DNA of 12,437 bases from Armatimonadota bacterium (GTDB taxonomy: Bacteria > Armatimonadota > Armatimonadia > Armatimonadales > Armatimonadaceae): contig JACMIS010000442.1 in assembly GCA_014381035.1 (NCBI GenBank), positions 1 through 12,437 on the forward strand, in the 5' to 3' direction. The notes under the pieces were generated by a model. That model was not told the origin of the DNA. It saw only the letters and a list, made by a program, of their open reading frames with translations, and searched no databases. Shown here in pieces: positions 6,650 to 12,437 of this stretch. Position 1 is the stretch's first letter; the number at the start of each line of letters is the position of its first letter. The position numbers and the translations under genes were made by a program.

Positions 6650-7954
6650 ATGAAACTATTTGCTTCCGCAATCGCGGCAGTTGTCGTGGTAGTCACTCTC
6701 CATTCCAACGCGTATGCCCACTTCATTTGGGCTACCGTAGAAAACAACCAGGTACGCTTCGCCCTATTAGAAGACGTGAACGAAGCCCCGAGTGCCAAAT
6801 TCGAGAAATATGTCACCGGTCTTTCCCCACGCAGTGCGGGGAAAACACTGGCACTCGGTTCCCCGAAGGATGGGGCACGATACGCTTCGCTGGCATCCGG
6901 TCAAAGCGTCATCGTGGCGGATAGCGTGATTGGTACGAAAGAGCGTGAGGGAGAGACGTATCTGCTCGTTTATCATGCGAAGGGGGCAATATCTTTAACA
7001 GCCGCAGGGACAGAGGCGAAAACCCCGGCAGAGATTCTGGCGAAGCGAGACGGGAACGATTTGGTCATCACCGTTGTGCAGGGTGGTTGGCGCGTTCCGG
7101 CGAGTGAGGTGTGGGTGCAGTGGCCCGGCGACGAGACACCAACGAGTCACACGACCGATATCGCCGGGGAAACGCGAGTCGCCTGGGCGAAAACGAGGCG
7201 CGGCGGGCTTGTCGGAATCCGGGCGATGGCAGCCGAAAAGAAGTCGGGCGAACATGGCGGGGTGAAATACAACGCGATTCATCGTTGGGCGACACTGACA
7301 TTTCCCGTTGATGGACCAAGACCGGTTGAAGCATCGAAAGTCGAAGCGTCCCCAGCCGAAAAACCGTTCACCCAGATCCTGCGAACCTCCTACGCCCACA
7401 ACCATGAAATTGTCGGGAACGCGGTCTTCAACAAAACACTCTTCGATGGCAAACTCACCAAAGACCAGCTGGAAAACCACCTGCAACAGCGGGCACTGAT
7501 CCACAACGAACTGCATCGCATCTTGATCGGAGCCGAATCCACCCAAACGGTCCCTTATGGGGCGGCGCAAAAGAACGTGTTGGTGTTACTATTCAACGAT
7601 CTGATCGCGATGGATTCCGGCTGGCCCACCGAGGCACAGGCACGCCCGCTCACAAGAACGTTCCTCCAGGAGATTCGCGACAGCGAGAGCAAAGGACCGT
7701 ACTTCGCGCTCGGTGTCCAGCACGTGTATTTCGGCGGCATTACTAACGGCGGTCGAATGATCGGCGCGAAGATCGGTGAAACGCTGCAGTTTACACCGTC
7801 TTACTATGCAAAGAGCGACGGCTATGCGGCATACCTGATTGAAGTAAACAAAATCACTGATCCGGAGGCGCGTCAGGAGATGATCCGCGGTGGTCAAGCC
7901 GCCTACCGGTACATCATCGCTTCCAGTAACGAGGATATTTTCAAGGAGAAGTAA
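6650..7954 (+). CDS. Secreted two-domain protein: DUF4198-like domain fused to a heme oxygenase-like domain
   Basis: The 434-residue product starts with a Sec signal peptide ('MKLFASAIAAVVVVV...SNAYA') predicted to be cut after Ala23, leaving His24 as the mature N-terminus ('HFIWA'). Residues ~24-225 are beta-rich and resemble the DUF4198/NikK-like periplasmic proteins that begin 'AHFxW' and carry 'VSGLSPR'-type segments. Residues ~238-434 resemble bacterial heme oxygenase: 'TSYAHNHEIVGN' (His250 or His252 as the candidate proximal heme ligand), 'LENHLQQRALIHNELHRIL', and the distal-helix glycines in 'HVYFGGITNGGRM' (residues 358-370). Heme oxygenases open heme to biliverdin, CO and iron and are normally cytosolic; a periplasmic one would need an electron source. 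The heme oxygenase-like fold is also used by non-heme enzymes, so activity is not certain. ATG 6650 is 29 bp after the broken prepilin gene; frame open upstream of it belongs to that gene's shadow. Confidence 0.7.
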   Translation: MKLFASAIAAVVVVVTLHSNAYAHFIWATVENNQVRFALLEDVNEAPSAKFEKYVTGLSPRSAGKTLALGSPKDGARYASLASGQSVIVADSVIGTKEREGETYLLVYHAKGAISLTAAGTEAKTPAEILAKRDGNDLVITVVQGGWRVPASEVWVQWPGDETPTSHTTDIAGETRVAWAKTRRGGLVGIRAMAAEKKSGEHGGVKYNAIHRWATLTFPVDGPRPVEASKVEASPAEKPFTQILRTSYAHNHEIVGNAVFNKTLFDGKLTKDQLENHLQQRALIHNELHRILIGAESTQTVPYGAAQKNVLVLLFNDLIAMDSGWPTEAQARPLTRTFLQEIRDSESKGPYFALGVQHVYFGGITNGGRMIGAKIGETLQFTPSYYAKSDGYAAYLIEVNKITDPEARQEMIRGGQAAYRYIIASSNEDIFKEK

Positions 7955-8171
7955 GAGCAATGTCAATGCTTCGCTGCGGCAAAAGCCCTTGACAGCAATC
8001 CGATCTGTCCTGCCCGGCAACGGGATTGATTTGTGAGGGGGTTCGTGAAGTGCAGGACAAGCGCGTCGTCGAACGGAATCAATTGTGATTTCGACATCGG
8101 TTAGTTGACGCGTGAGTGCTAACGTTGAGGGGGTTAGCCAAGGAGATCTACGCCCTCTCGACGTCGTTGCG
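7955..8171. other. Convergent intergenic region with several small inverted and direct repeats
   Basis: No gene is seen. CCCG-GCAA-CGGG (8013-8024) is a short stem with a GNRA-type tetraloop. TGTCCTGC (8006-8013) is inverted at 8052-8059. GTCGA (8068-8072) plus AATCA (8077-8081) pair with TGATT (8086-8090) plus TCGAC (8091-8095). GCTAAC (8118-8123) is inverted at 8133-8138. TGAGGGGGTT occurs directly repeated at 8034-8043 and 8126-8135. None is followed by a convincing T tract on either strand, although two genes converge here. This is the downstream edge of the UvrA-like cassette. Confidence 0.3.
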
Positions 8172-10436
8172 TCAGCGAGTGCTCTGACGATTGGACAAGT
8201 ATCGTCCGGTCAGCGTATTCCCCTTCATCGCGAGATCGGTCGGTACCCCCTCGAACTGCACTGTTCCGCCCTCCTGCCCGGCACCCGGCCCCAGATCAAT
8301 GACCCAGTCCGCGCGGGCGATCACATCCAGATTGTGCTCGATGACGATGACCGTGGAGCCGGCGTCGACCAGCCGGTCGAACAGCCCGATCAAGGTGTCT
8401 ACATCATTCATGTGCAGGCCCGTCGTGGGCTCGTCGAGCACATAGATGTTGCCCTTTTTGCCCAATTCGGCGGCGAGCTTTAGCCGCTGGCGTTCGCCGC
8501 CCGACAGGGTAGAGAGCGGTTGTCCCAGGGTCAGATAGCCCAGACCCACATCGTCAAGCCCCTGCAGGACCTTAGCGACGGCCGGCTCGGTGAAGAAGTC
8601 AATCGCGTCCGCAACGCTCATCTCATAAACATCGCTGATAGACTTGCCGCGCAACCGGTGCTCCAGCACTTCAGGCAGGAAGCGCCGGCCCTCGCAGGTC
8701 TCGCAGGTGGTGACCATGGGATCGAGATGGGCAAGGTCGGTATAGATGACCCCAAGCCCATTGCAGTCCAGGCACGCCCCTTTGGAATTGGCAGAGAACA
8801 GTGCCGCATCAACCGCGTTGGACTTGGCAAAGGCCTTCCGCACATTGTCGAGAATGCCGGTATAGGTCGCCGTGTTGGACCGCCGCGAACCGCGAGCCAG
8901 ATTCTGGTCAATGAAGATAGTTTCCGGATAAGCCTGGGGTAGGCAACCCTGGATGAGCGATGACTTGCCCGAGCCGGCGACGCCGGAAACGGCCGTCAGC
9001 ACGCCCTTCGGGATGGTGACCGACACGTCCTTGAGATTGTTGAGTCGGGCGTGCCCGATCTTGAGCTCGCCACTGGGTTTACGCACCTTGTCCTTGATCG
9101 GCTGGTGCTTTTTCATGTGGTTGCCAGTCGGCGTACCCGAGGTCAAAAGCCCTGCGAAATCGCCCTCGTAGACCACTTCGCCGCCCTTGCTACCCGCAAA
9201 GGGCCCCATGTCCACCACATGGTCGGCGATGGCAATCATGTCCGGCTTGTGTTCGACGATCAGAACCGTGTTGCCCTTGTCGCGCAGCTGCTTCATCAGC
9301 CCGGCCAGCCGCCCCACATCGTGGGGATGCAGACCCACCGAGGGCTCGTCGAATACATAGGTCATGTCGGTCAGCGACGAGCCGAGGTGGCGCACCATCT
9401 TGACCCTCTGGCTCTCCCCACCCGACAGGCTCGAGCTCTCGCGGTCAAGGCTGAGATAGCCCAGCCCGATTGTGACGAGGTTTTCCAGCCGCGCAGTTAG
9501 AGCCGCCAGCATCGGTCCTACCTGAGGTGCCTCGATGGTACGCACCAGTGCGGCGAGATCACTCACCTGCATGGACGACAATTCGGCGATATTCCTTCCG
9601 GAAATCCTGCTCGCCAGCACCTCCGCCTTTAGCCGCGTGCCATTGCAGGCGGGGCAGACCTTGCGGGTGAAAACACGCTCATATTCGGCCCTGACATGGG
9701 GTTGCACCGTCTCCGGGTCCTTGCTGCCCAGCGAGCGCTTCAGCTTGGGAACCACGCCCTCATAGGTAAGGTTGATCTTGTCGACCTTGATCTTGCGTCC
9801 GTCATCGAGATCGAAGAGGTTGGCGCGTTCCTCGACCGAGTAGTCACGGATTGGCTTGTCGAGATCGAACATGCCGGAGCGGAAATAGATGGCACACCAC
9901 CAGCTATCAACCTCAAAACCCTTGCAGAGCAGTGCCCCCCCATTGAGCGACTTGCTCTCATCCACCACCGCTGCCATATCCATCGCCGCCACCTGACCGA
10001 TGCCTTCGCAGTCCGGACACAAGCCGCGCGGATCGTTATAGGAATAGTAGCTTGGCGCGGGCAGACGCGGCTCACCCAGCCTGGAAAAAAGCACACGCAG
10101 CATCTGTGCCGTGTCGGTCACCGTCGCCACAGTCGAGCGCGAATTCCCACCCAGCCTTTGCTGGTCAACGACGATGGCCGCCGAAATGTTTTCCAGCAAA
10201 TCGGCGTCAGGCTGGCCATAACGGGGCATGAATTGCTGCACGAAGGTCGGATAGGTTTCGTTGATCAGCCTTTGGCTTTCCGCCGCAATGGTGCTGAAAA
10301 CCAGGGAGGACTTGCCCGAGCCCGATACCCCGGTGAACACGGTGATCTGACGCTTGGGAATATCGAGCGATACGTTCTTGAGATTGTTCTCCCGCGCACC
10401 GCGGATGGTGATCGAACCGTAGTCGGGGTAGGTCAT
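8172..10436 (-). CDS. UvrA-like double-ABC ATPase (short, UvrA2/DrrC type)
   Basis: The 754-residue product has two ABC ATPase modules. Module 1 has Walker A 'GVSGSGKSS' (Lys42), signature 'LSGGESQRVKM', Walker B 'TYVFDEPSVGLHPHD' and 'VLIVEHKPD'. Module 2 has Walker A 'GVAGSGKSS' (Lys near 491), 'LSGGERQRLKLA', 'IYVLDEPTTGLHMND' and 'VIVIEHNLD'. CxxC pairs ('CPDCEGIG', 'CPACNGTRLK', 'CLDCNGLG', 'CETCEGRR') mark UvrA-type zinc modules. True UvrA has about 940 residues; the region between Walker A1 and the first CxxC is much shorter here, so the UvrB-binding domain appears absent. Such UvrA2-like proteins are linked to tolerance of DNA-intercalating drugs. Start: ATG 10436 has AGGAG six bases upstream; an in-frame ATG at 10454 would add six residues. 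The gene is last in the ArsR-AHSA1 operon. Confidence 0.85.
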   Translation of the reverse strand: MTYPDYGSITIRGARENNLKNVSLDIPKRQITVFTGVSGSGKSSLVFSTIAAESQRLINETYPTFVQQFMPRYGQPDADLLENISAAIVVDQQRLGGNSRSTVATVTDTAQMLRVLFSRLGEPRLPAPSYYSYNDPRGLCPDCEGIGQVAAMDMAAVVDESKSLNGGALLCKGFEVDSWWCAIYFRSGMFDLDKPIRDYSVEERANLFDLDDGRKIKVDKINLTYEGVVPKLKRSLGSKDPETVQPHVRAEYERVFTRKVCPACNGTRLKAEVLASRISGRNIAELSSMQVSDLAALVRTIEAPQVGPMLAALTARLENLVTIGLGYLSLDRESSSLSGGESQRVKMVRHLGSSLTDMTYVFDEPSVGLHPHDVGRLAGLMKQLRDKGNTVLIVEHKPDMIAIADHVVDMGPFAGSKGGEVVYEGDFAGLLTSGTPTGNHMKKHQPIKDKVRKPSGELKIGHARLNNLKDVSVTIPKGVLTAVSGVAGSGKSSLIQGCLPQAYPETIFIDQNLARGSRRSNTATYTGILDNVRKAFAKSNAVDAALFSANSKGACLDCNGLGVIYTDLAHLDPMVTTCETCEGRRFLPEVLEHRLRGKSISDVYEMSVADAIDFFTEPAVAKVLQGLDDVGLGYLTLGQPLSTLSGGERQRLKLAAELGKKGNIYVLDEPTTGLHMNDVDTLIGLFDRLVDAGSTVIVIEHNLDVIARADWVIDLGPGAGQEGGTVQFEGVPTDLAMKGNTLTGRYLSNRQSTR

Positions 10437-10450
10437 CGGCTGCTCCTGTT

Positions 10451-10591
10451 TCATCTTATTGAACTCTGGCGTGAAAGATGGTCCGTCTCAACCAATGCTG
10501 GGGCTACTTCGATTTGTTCCTGCGCGTAGTTCTTTCTTCCGAGCATTTCTCTGCATCCTGCAAGTTTAGCTTTGAGTTGTGCTGCCGTCAA
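10451..10591 (-). CDS. Possible 46-residue small ORF between AHSA1 and the UvrA-like gene
   Basis: TTG at 10591 overlaps the AHSA1 TGA as TTGA, and the ORF's own TGA overlaps the upstream ATG (10454) of the UvrA-like gene as ATGA. The ORF therefore fills the gap exactly, with coupling-style overlaps at both ends. The peptide has a helical, Lys/Leu/Ala-rich first half ('AQLKAKLAGCREMLGRK') and a polar end. It has no Shine-Dalgarno sequence of its own, and the frame is also open upstream inside AHSA1, so chance or a gene remnant cannot be excluded. I do not recognise the product. Confidence 0.25.
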   Translation of the reverse strand: MTAAQLKAKLAGCREMLGRKNYAQEQIEVAPALVETDHLSRQSSIR

Positions 10592-10995
10592 GCTATCCGC
10601 GCCAATACCTGCTCCAGGTCCACAAAGAACTGCTGCCACCCACCCCTGGCACCTTGATAAGCCTGCTCCTGGTCCGGTCGGAAGCCCGACTGCTCCATGC
10701 GCAGATGGGTCCCCGTGCTCGTAGGGGTGAGAGTCCAGGTGACGATACTTTCGAGACCATAGGCCGCCCACGTGTAAGACAGCGTTTTGTTCGGTTCGAC
10801 TGTCAGGACCTGACAGGCGACGACACCCCATTCTGCGCGAAGATGGAAGCGATGGTCCACGACAGGTTGAAAGTCGTTCTTCATTAGCCATTCTTCAATT
10901 AGCGGGCCCTGTGTGAGTGCCCGCCAGACTTTTTCGAGAGAATGTGGCATCTCCCTCTCTACAATCAGCATTTTGGTGTCGTTGGTTTGCGTCAT
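10588..10995 (-). CDS. AHSA1/SRPBCC-family protein
   Basis: The 135-residue product has the START/Bet v1-like helix-grip fold pattern. It opens 'VEREMPHSLEKVWRALTQGPLIEEWLM' in style (family 'i-ReiPap-e-VwraLTdpe-l--Wl'), has a central 'EPNKTLSYTWAA', 'TWTLTPTSTGTHLRMEQSGF', and closes 'GARGGWQQFFVDLEQVLA'. These proteins bind hydrophobic ligands or act as Hsp90-activator homologues; the bacterial versions are mostly uncharacterised. The ATG overlaps the ArsR stop as ATGA (10992-10995), so translation is coupled. The ArsR-AHSA1 pair is a common bacterial arrangement in which the regulator controls its partner. Confidence 0.88.
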   Translation of the reverse strand: MTQTNDTKMLIVEREMPHSLEKVWRALTQGPLIEEWLMKNDFQPVVDHRFHLRAEWGVVACQVLTVEPNKTLSYTWAAYGLESIVTWTLTPTSTGTHLRMEQSGFRPDQEQAYQGARGGWQQFFVDLEQVLARIA

Positions 10996-11315
10996 GAATC
11001 CATCCTTTTCAACAGGGCTTCCAAACTGTCAAATCGGTTATGCCAGAAGGCCGAATAAAAACTGATCCAATCCATCAGCGGTGCCAGTGCTCTCGGCTCG
11101 GCACTGTAATACGTCTCACGTCCGTCACGTCGGCCGCGCACCAAGCCGACTATTTTGAGTGCGCCGAGGTGCTTCGAAATGGCGGGTTGCGATACCCCGG
11201 ACGTATCGGTTAAGGCATGCACCGTCATTTCACCATCTCTGCTCAAGCGCTCGAAAATTGCACGCCTGGTTGGGTCAGACAAGACTTTCAGAACGGCTGT
11301 CGGTTCGGCGTGCAT
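10992..11315 (-). CDS. ArsR/SmtB-family winged-helix repressor
   Basis: The 107-residue product has the ArsR opening 'AVLKVLSDPTRRAIFERLS', recognition helix 'VSQPAISKHLGALKIVGLV', wing 'RGRRDGRETYYS', and a C-terminal helix of the type found in AHSA1-linked members ('WISFYSAFWHNRFDSLEALL'). It has no cysteine at all, so the classic metal-thiolate sensing sites are absent; the signal is probably an organic ligand or something else. ATG 11315 has GAGGA six to seven bases upstream. A perfect promoter with an inverted repeat inside lies about 70 bases upstream, pointing to autorepression of arsR, AHSA1 and the UvrA-like gene. Confidence 0.9.
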   Translation of the reverse strand: MHAEPTAVLKVLSDPTRRAIFERLSRDGEMTVHALTDTSGVSQPAISKHLGALKIVGLVRGRRDGRETYYSAEPRALAPLMDWISFYSAFWHNRFDSLEALLKRMDS

Positions 11316-11380
11316 TGTGAATCCTCGCCTATGCGAACGTCGTTTCGATTTCTGCGAAAGTTGGAAGCGATCATGAACTA

Positions 11381-11409
11381 ATTATAACCAAATGGTTATT
11401 GATTGTCAA
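11381..11409 (-). promoter_or_regulatory. Consensus promoter of the ArsR-AHSA1-UvrA-like operon
   Basis: On the minus strand TTGACA (11409-11404), a 17-base spacer and TATAAT (11386-11381) match the sigma-70 consensus at every position. The start site would lie near 11374, about 60 bases before the ArsR ATG. Confidence 0.85.
11384..11399. promoter_or_regulatory. Inverted-repeat operator inside the promoter, likely ArsR site
   Basis: ATAACC (11384-11389) and GGTTAT (11394-11399) are perfect inverted arms around AAAT. The site overlaps the -10 hexamer and most of the spacer, so a bound dimer would block RNA polymerase. Another GGTTAT half-site occurs at 11412-11417, just upstream of the -35, 18 bases from the first. 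Confidence 0.65.
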
Positions 11410-11568
11410 GGGGTTATTTTGGATGCGCATCGCACACCATTTAACCGGCTTAGGGTACTTTATTTTTCCCGTTTTCCGAGACGCCCCTTATCGTAGGGTC
11501 GTTCAGTTGTAAGGTGCGAATTGTCAACTCCCTGTTTCGCCTACCCGTTGGAGACTGACACAGTTTCG

Positions 11569-12437
11569 CTACGCCCTGCGCTTCACTGTAGGACCTTGCG
11601 GAGTGTCCGCGACTTCCCAGCCGAGCGCGGCGATCTCCGCACGGACGGCGTCGGACCGGGCGAAGTCTTTCGCTTTCCGGGCTGCCTGTCGCTCTTCGAG
11701 TAAAGCAAGGATTTCCGGCGGCGCAGTCTCCTCCTCGGGAGCCACGGCACGTTTTTCGATGTCGAGACCGAGGATCGCGTCGAACGCCTTCCACAAGCGA
11801 GGAGACGCATAGGTATTCAGCGTCGCCAACGCCTTCGGCACGTTCAGATCATCGTTCAGCGCGGAAAGCACTTCGTCAAACGCGGACTGGTACGCGTCAT
11901 CGGCTTTGAGTGGTTCGTCCGTCGTGCGGGCGATCTTTTCATATAAGCGGGTCAATGCAGTCCGCGCGGCATCCAGAGATTCGGCGCGTCCCTTTTCCTG
12001 CGAATCACCGTCCCACTCCCAGGCGAGTGTCAATTCGGAGCGGTAATGCGCCTGTAAGCACAGGTAGCGATATGCCAGCGGGTCGTAGCCGGAATCCACC
12101 AAGGTCTGTACAGTCAAAAATCCGCCTTTCGATTTCGACATTCTCCCGCTTGTCAGTACCAGAAACGCCGTGTGCATCCAATAGCGCACGAACGGATTTC
12201 CAGTCGCACACTCCGATTGCGCGATCTCATTGGTATGGTGAACCGGGATATGGTCGTTCCCGCCGCAATGAATGTCGAACGTGTCGCCGAGGTATTTCAT
12301 GCTCATGGCGGAACATTCAATATGCCAGCCGGGATAGCCGGTTCCCCACGGCGAGTCCCACTTCATGATGTGGTTCGGCTTGTTGGTAAACCACAGGATA
12401 AAGTCGGCGGCGTTCCGCTTCCCGGTGTCAATCACCA
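11569..12437 (-). CDS. cysS: Cysteinyl-tRNA synthetase, C-terminal part (5' end outside window)
   Basis: Charges tRNA-Cys with cysteine in the cytoplasm. The frame is open to the window edge, so about the first third, including the HIGH motif, is missing. Visible landmarks in order: 'DTGKRNAADFILW'; 'WDSPWGTGYPGWHIECSAMS' in style with a zinc-ligand Cys; 'DIHCGGNDHIPVHHTNEIAQSE' in style, with the zinc-ligand His and Glu; the KMSKS loop as 'RMSKSKGG' (about 12126-12144); and the helical tRNA-binding part with 'LNDDLNVPKALATLN'. The C-terminal helix '...ARSDAVRAEIAALGWEV' precedes TAG at 11569-11571. The stretch 'HIPVHHTNE' replaces the commoner 'FPHHENE', a variant I associate with a divergent CysRS subgroup. 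No terminator was found in the 150 bp after the stop (11421-11568), where nothing else is seen. Confidence 0.93.
   Translation of the reverse strand, partial: VIDTGKRNAADFILWFTNKPNHIMKWDSPWGTGYPGWHIECSAMSMKYLGDTFDIHCGGNDHIPVHHTNEIAQSECATGNPFVRYWMHTAFLVLTSGRMSKSKGGFLTVQTLVDSGYDPLAYRYLCLQAHYRSELTLAWEWDGDSQEKGRAESLDAARTALTRLYEKIARTTDEPLKADDAYQSAFDEVLSALNDDLNVPKALATLNTYASPRLWKAFDAILGLDIEKRAVAPEEETAPPEILALLEERQAARKAKDFARSDAVRAEIAALGWEVADTPQGPTVKRRA

Noticed and set aside
8112..8483. 123-residue plus-strand ORF entering the UvrA-like gene from the intergenic region
   Set aside because: Mostly antisense to the UvrA-like C-terminus; no domain and no ribosome site.
8172..10454. Base-composition evidence for transfer of the UvrA-like gene
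   Set aside because: By eye GC content and Lys codon choice do not separate it clearly from cysS, so transfer is argued only from gene organisation.
9696..10529. 277-residue plus-strand ORF opposite the UvrA-like gene
   Set aside because: It lies wholly antisense to a gene with all expected ABC motifs; no recognisable domain, only codon-bias shadow.
10592..10891. Upstream continuation of the small-ORF frame inside AHSA1
   Set aside because: Reads out of frame through the conserved AHSA1 gene and gives no recognisable protein.
11440..11568. Possible cysS terminator
   Set aside because: Best stem (CCCT/AGGG around 11485) is four base pairs with no T tract in the cysS direction.

Overview
The window reads as chromosomal DNA from a free-living bacterium, most likely of the Armatimonadota (Fimbriimonas/Chthonomonas-like). 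The main clue is a pair of type IV prepilin-like proteins with the [17 protein letters not shown]-terminus, a following FPVFAQ(A/S)REKARQ segment and a C-terminal H-x9-DG motif. This architecture is heavily duplicated in Armatimonadota and Planctomycetota. The assignment is inferred from protein style and was not tested by a search.

Layout. (1) Positions 2-1750, plus strand: the end of a LytR_C-domain protein, an adenylate kinase with a short LID, and an endonuclease III-like DNA glycosylase, spaced 26-31 bp apart. (2) Positions 1666-2298, minus strand: a proline-rich lipoprotein whose 3' end overlaps the glycosylase gene by 85 bp, tail to tail. (3) Positions 2458-4475, plus strand: a PilZ-like protein, a Gfo/Idh/MocA oxidoreductase with a TTG start, and a VOC (glyoxalase-fold) protein, closely spaced. 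A 12-bp palindrome lies in the divergent gap upstream. (4) Positions 4565-7954, plus strand: a strong consensus promoter, a leader with two predicted hairpins, an intact prepilin-like gene, a strong terminator-like hairpin, a second prepilin-like gene broken by a TAA exactly at the conserved Glu5 codon, and a secreted two-domain protein. That last protein has a mature N-terminal His, a DUF4198-like domain and a heme oxygenase-like domain. (5) Positions 8172-11409, minus strand: a self-contained cassette of ArsR-family repressor, AHSA1/SRPBCC protein, a possible 46-residue ORF and a short UvrA-like double-ABC ATPase. It has its own perfect -35/-10 promoter with an inverted-repeat operator inside it. 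(6) Positions 11569-12437, minus strand: the C-terminal part of cysteinyl-tRNA synthetase, cut by the window edge.

How the parts fit. Region 4 is a cell-surface/secretion block. Region 5 looks like an autoregulated stress or drug-response module placed between unrelated genes. The rest is housekeeping. The items most worth a second look are the secreted DUF4198-heme oxygenase fusion, the nonsense codon at the one residue that defines a prepilin, and the tightly overlapped ArsR-AHSA1-smORF-UvrA cassette with its operator.

No tRNA, rRNA, CRISPR array or insertion sequence was seen. No gene-free stretch exceeds 300 bp; the longest gaps (4476-4715, 5571-5736, 7955-8171, 11316-11568) are described in the feature list.
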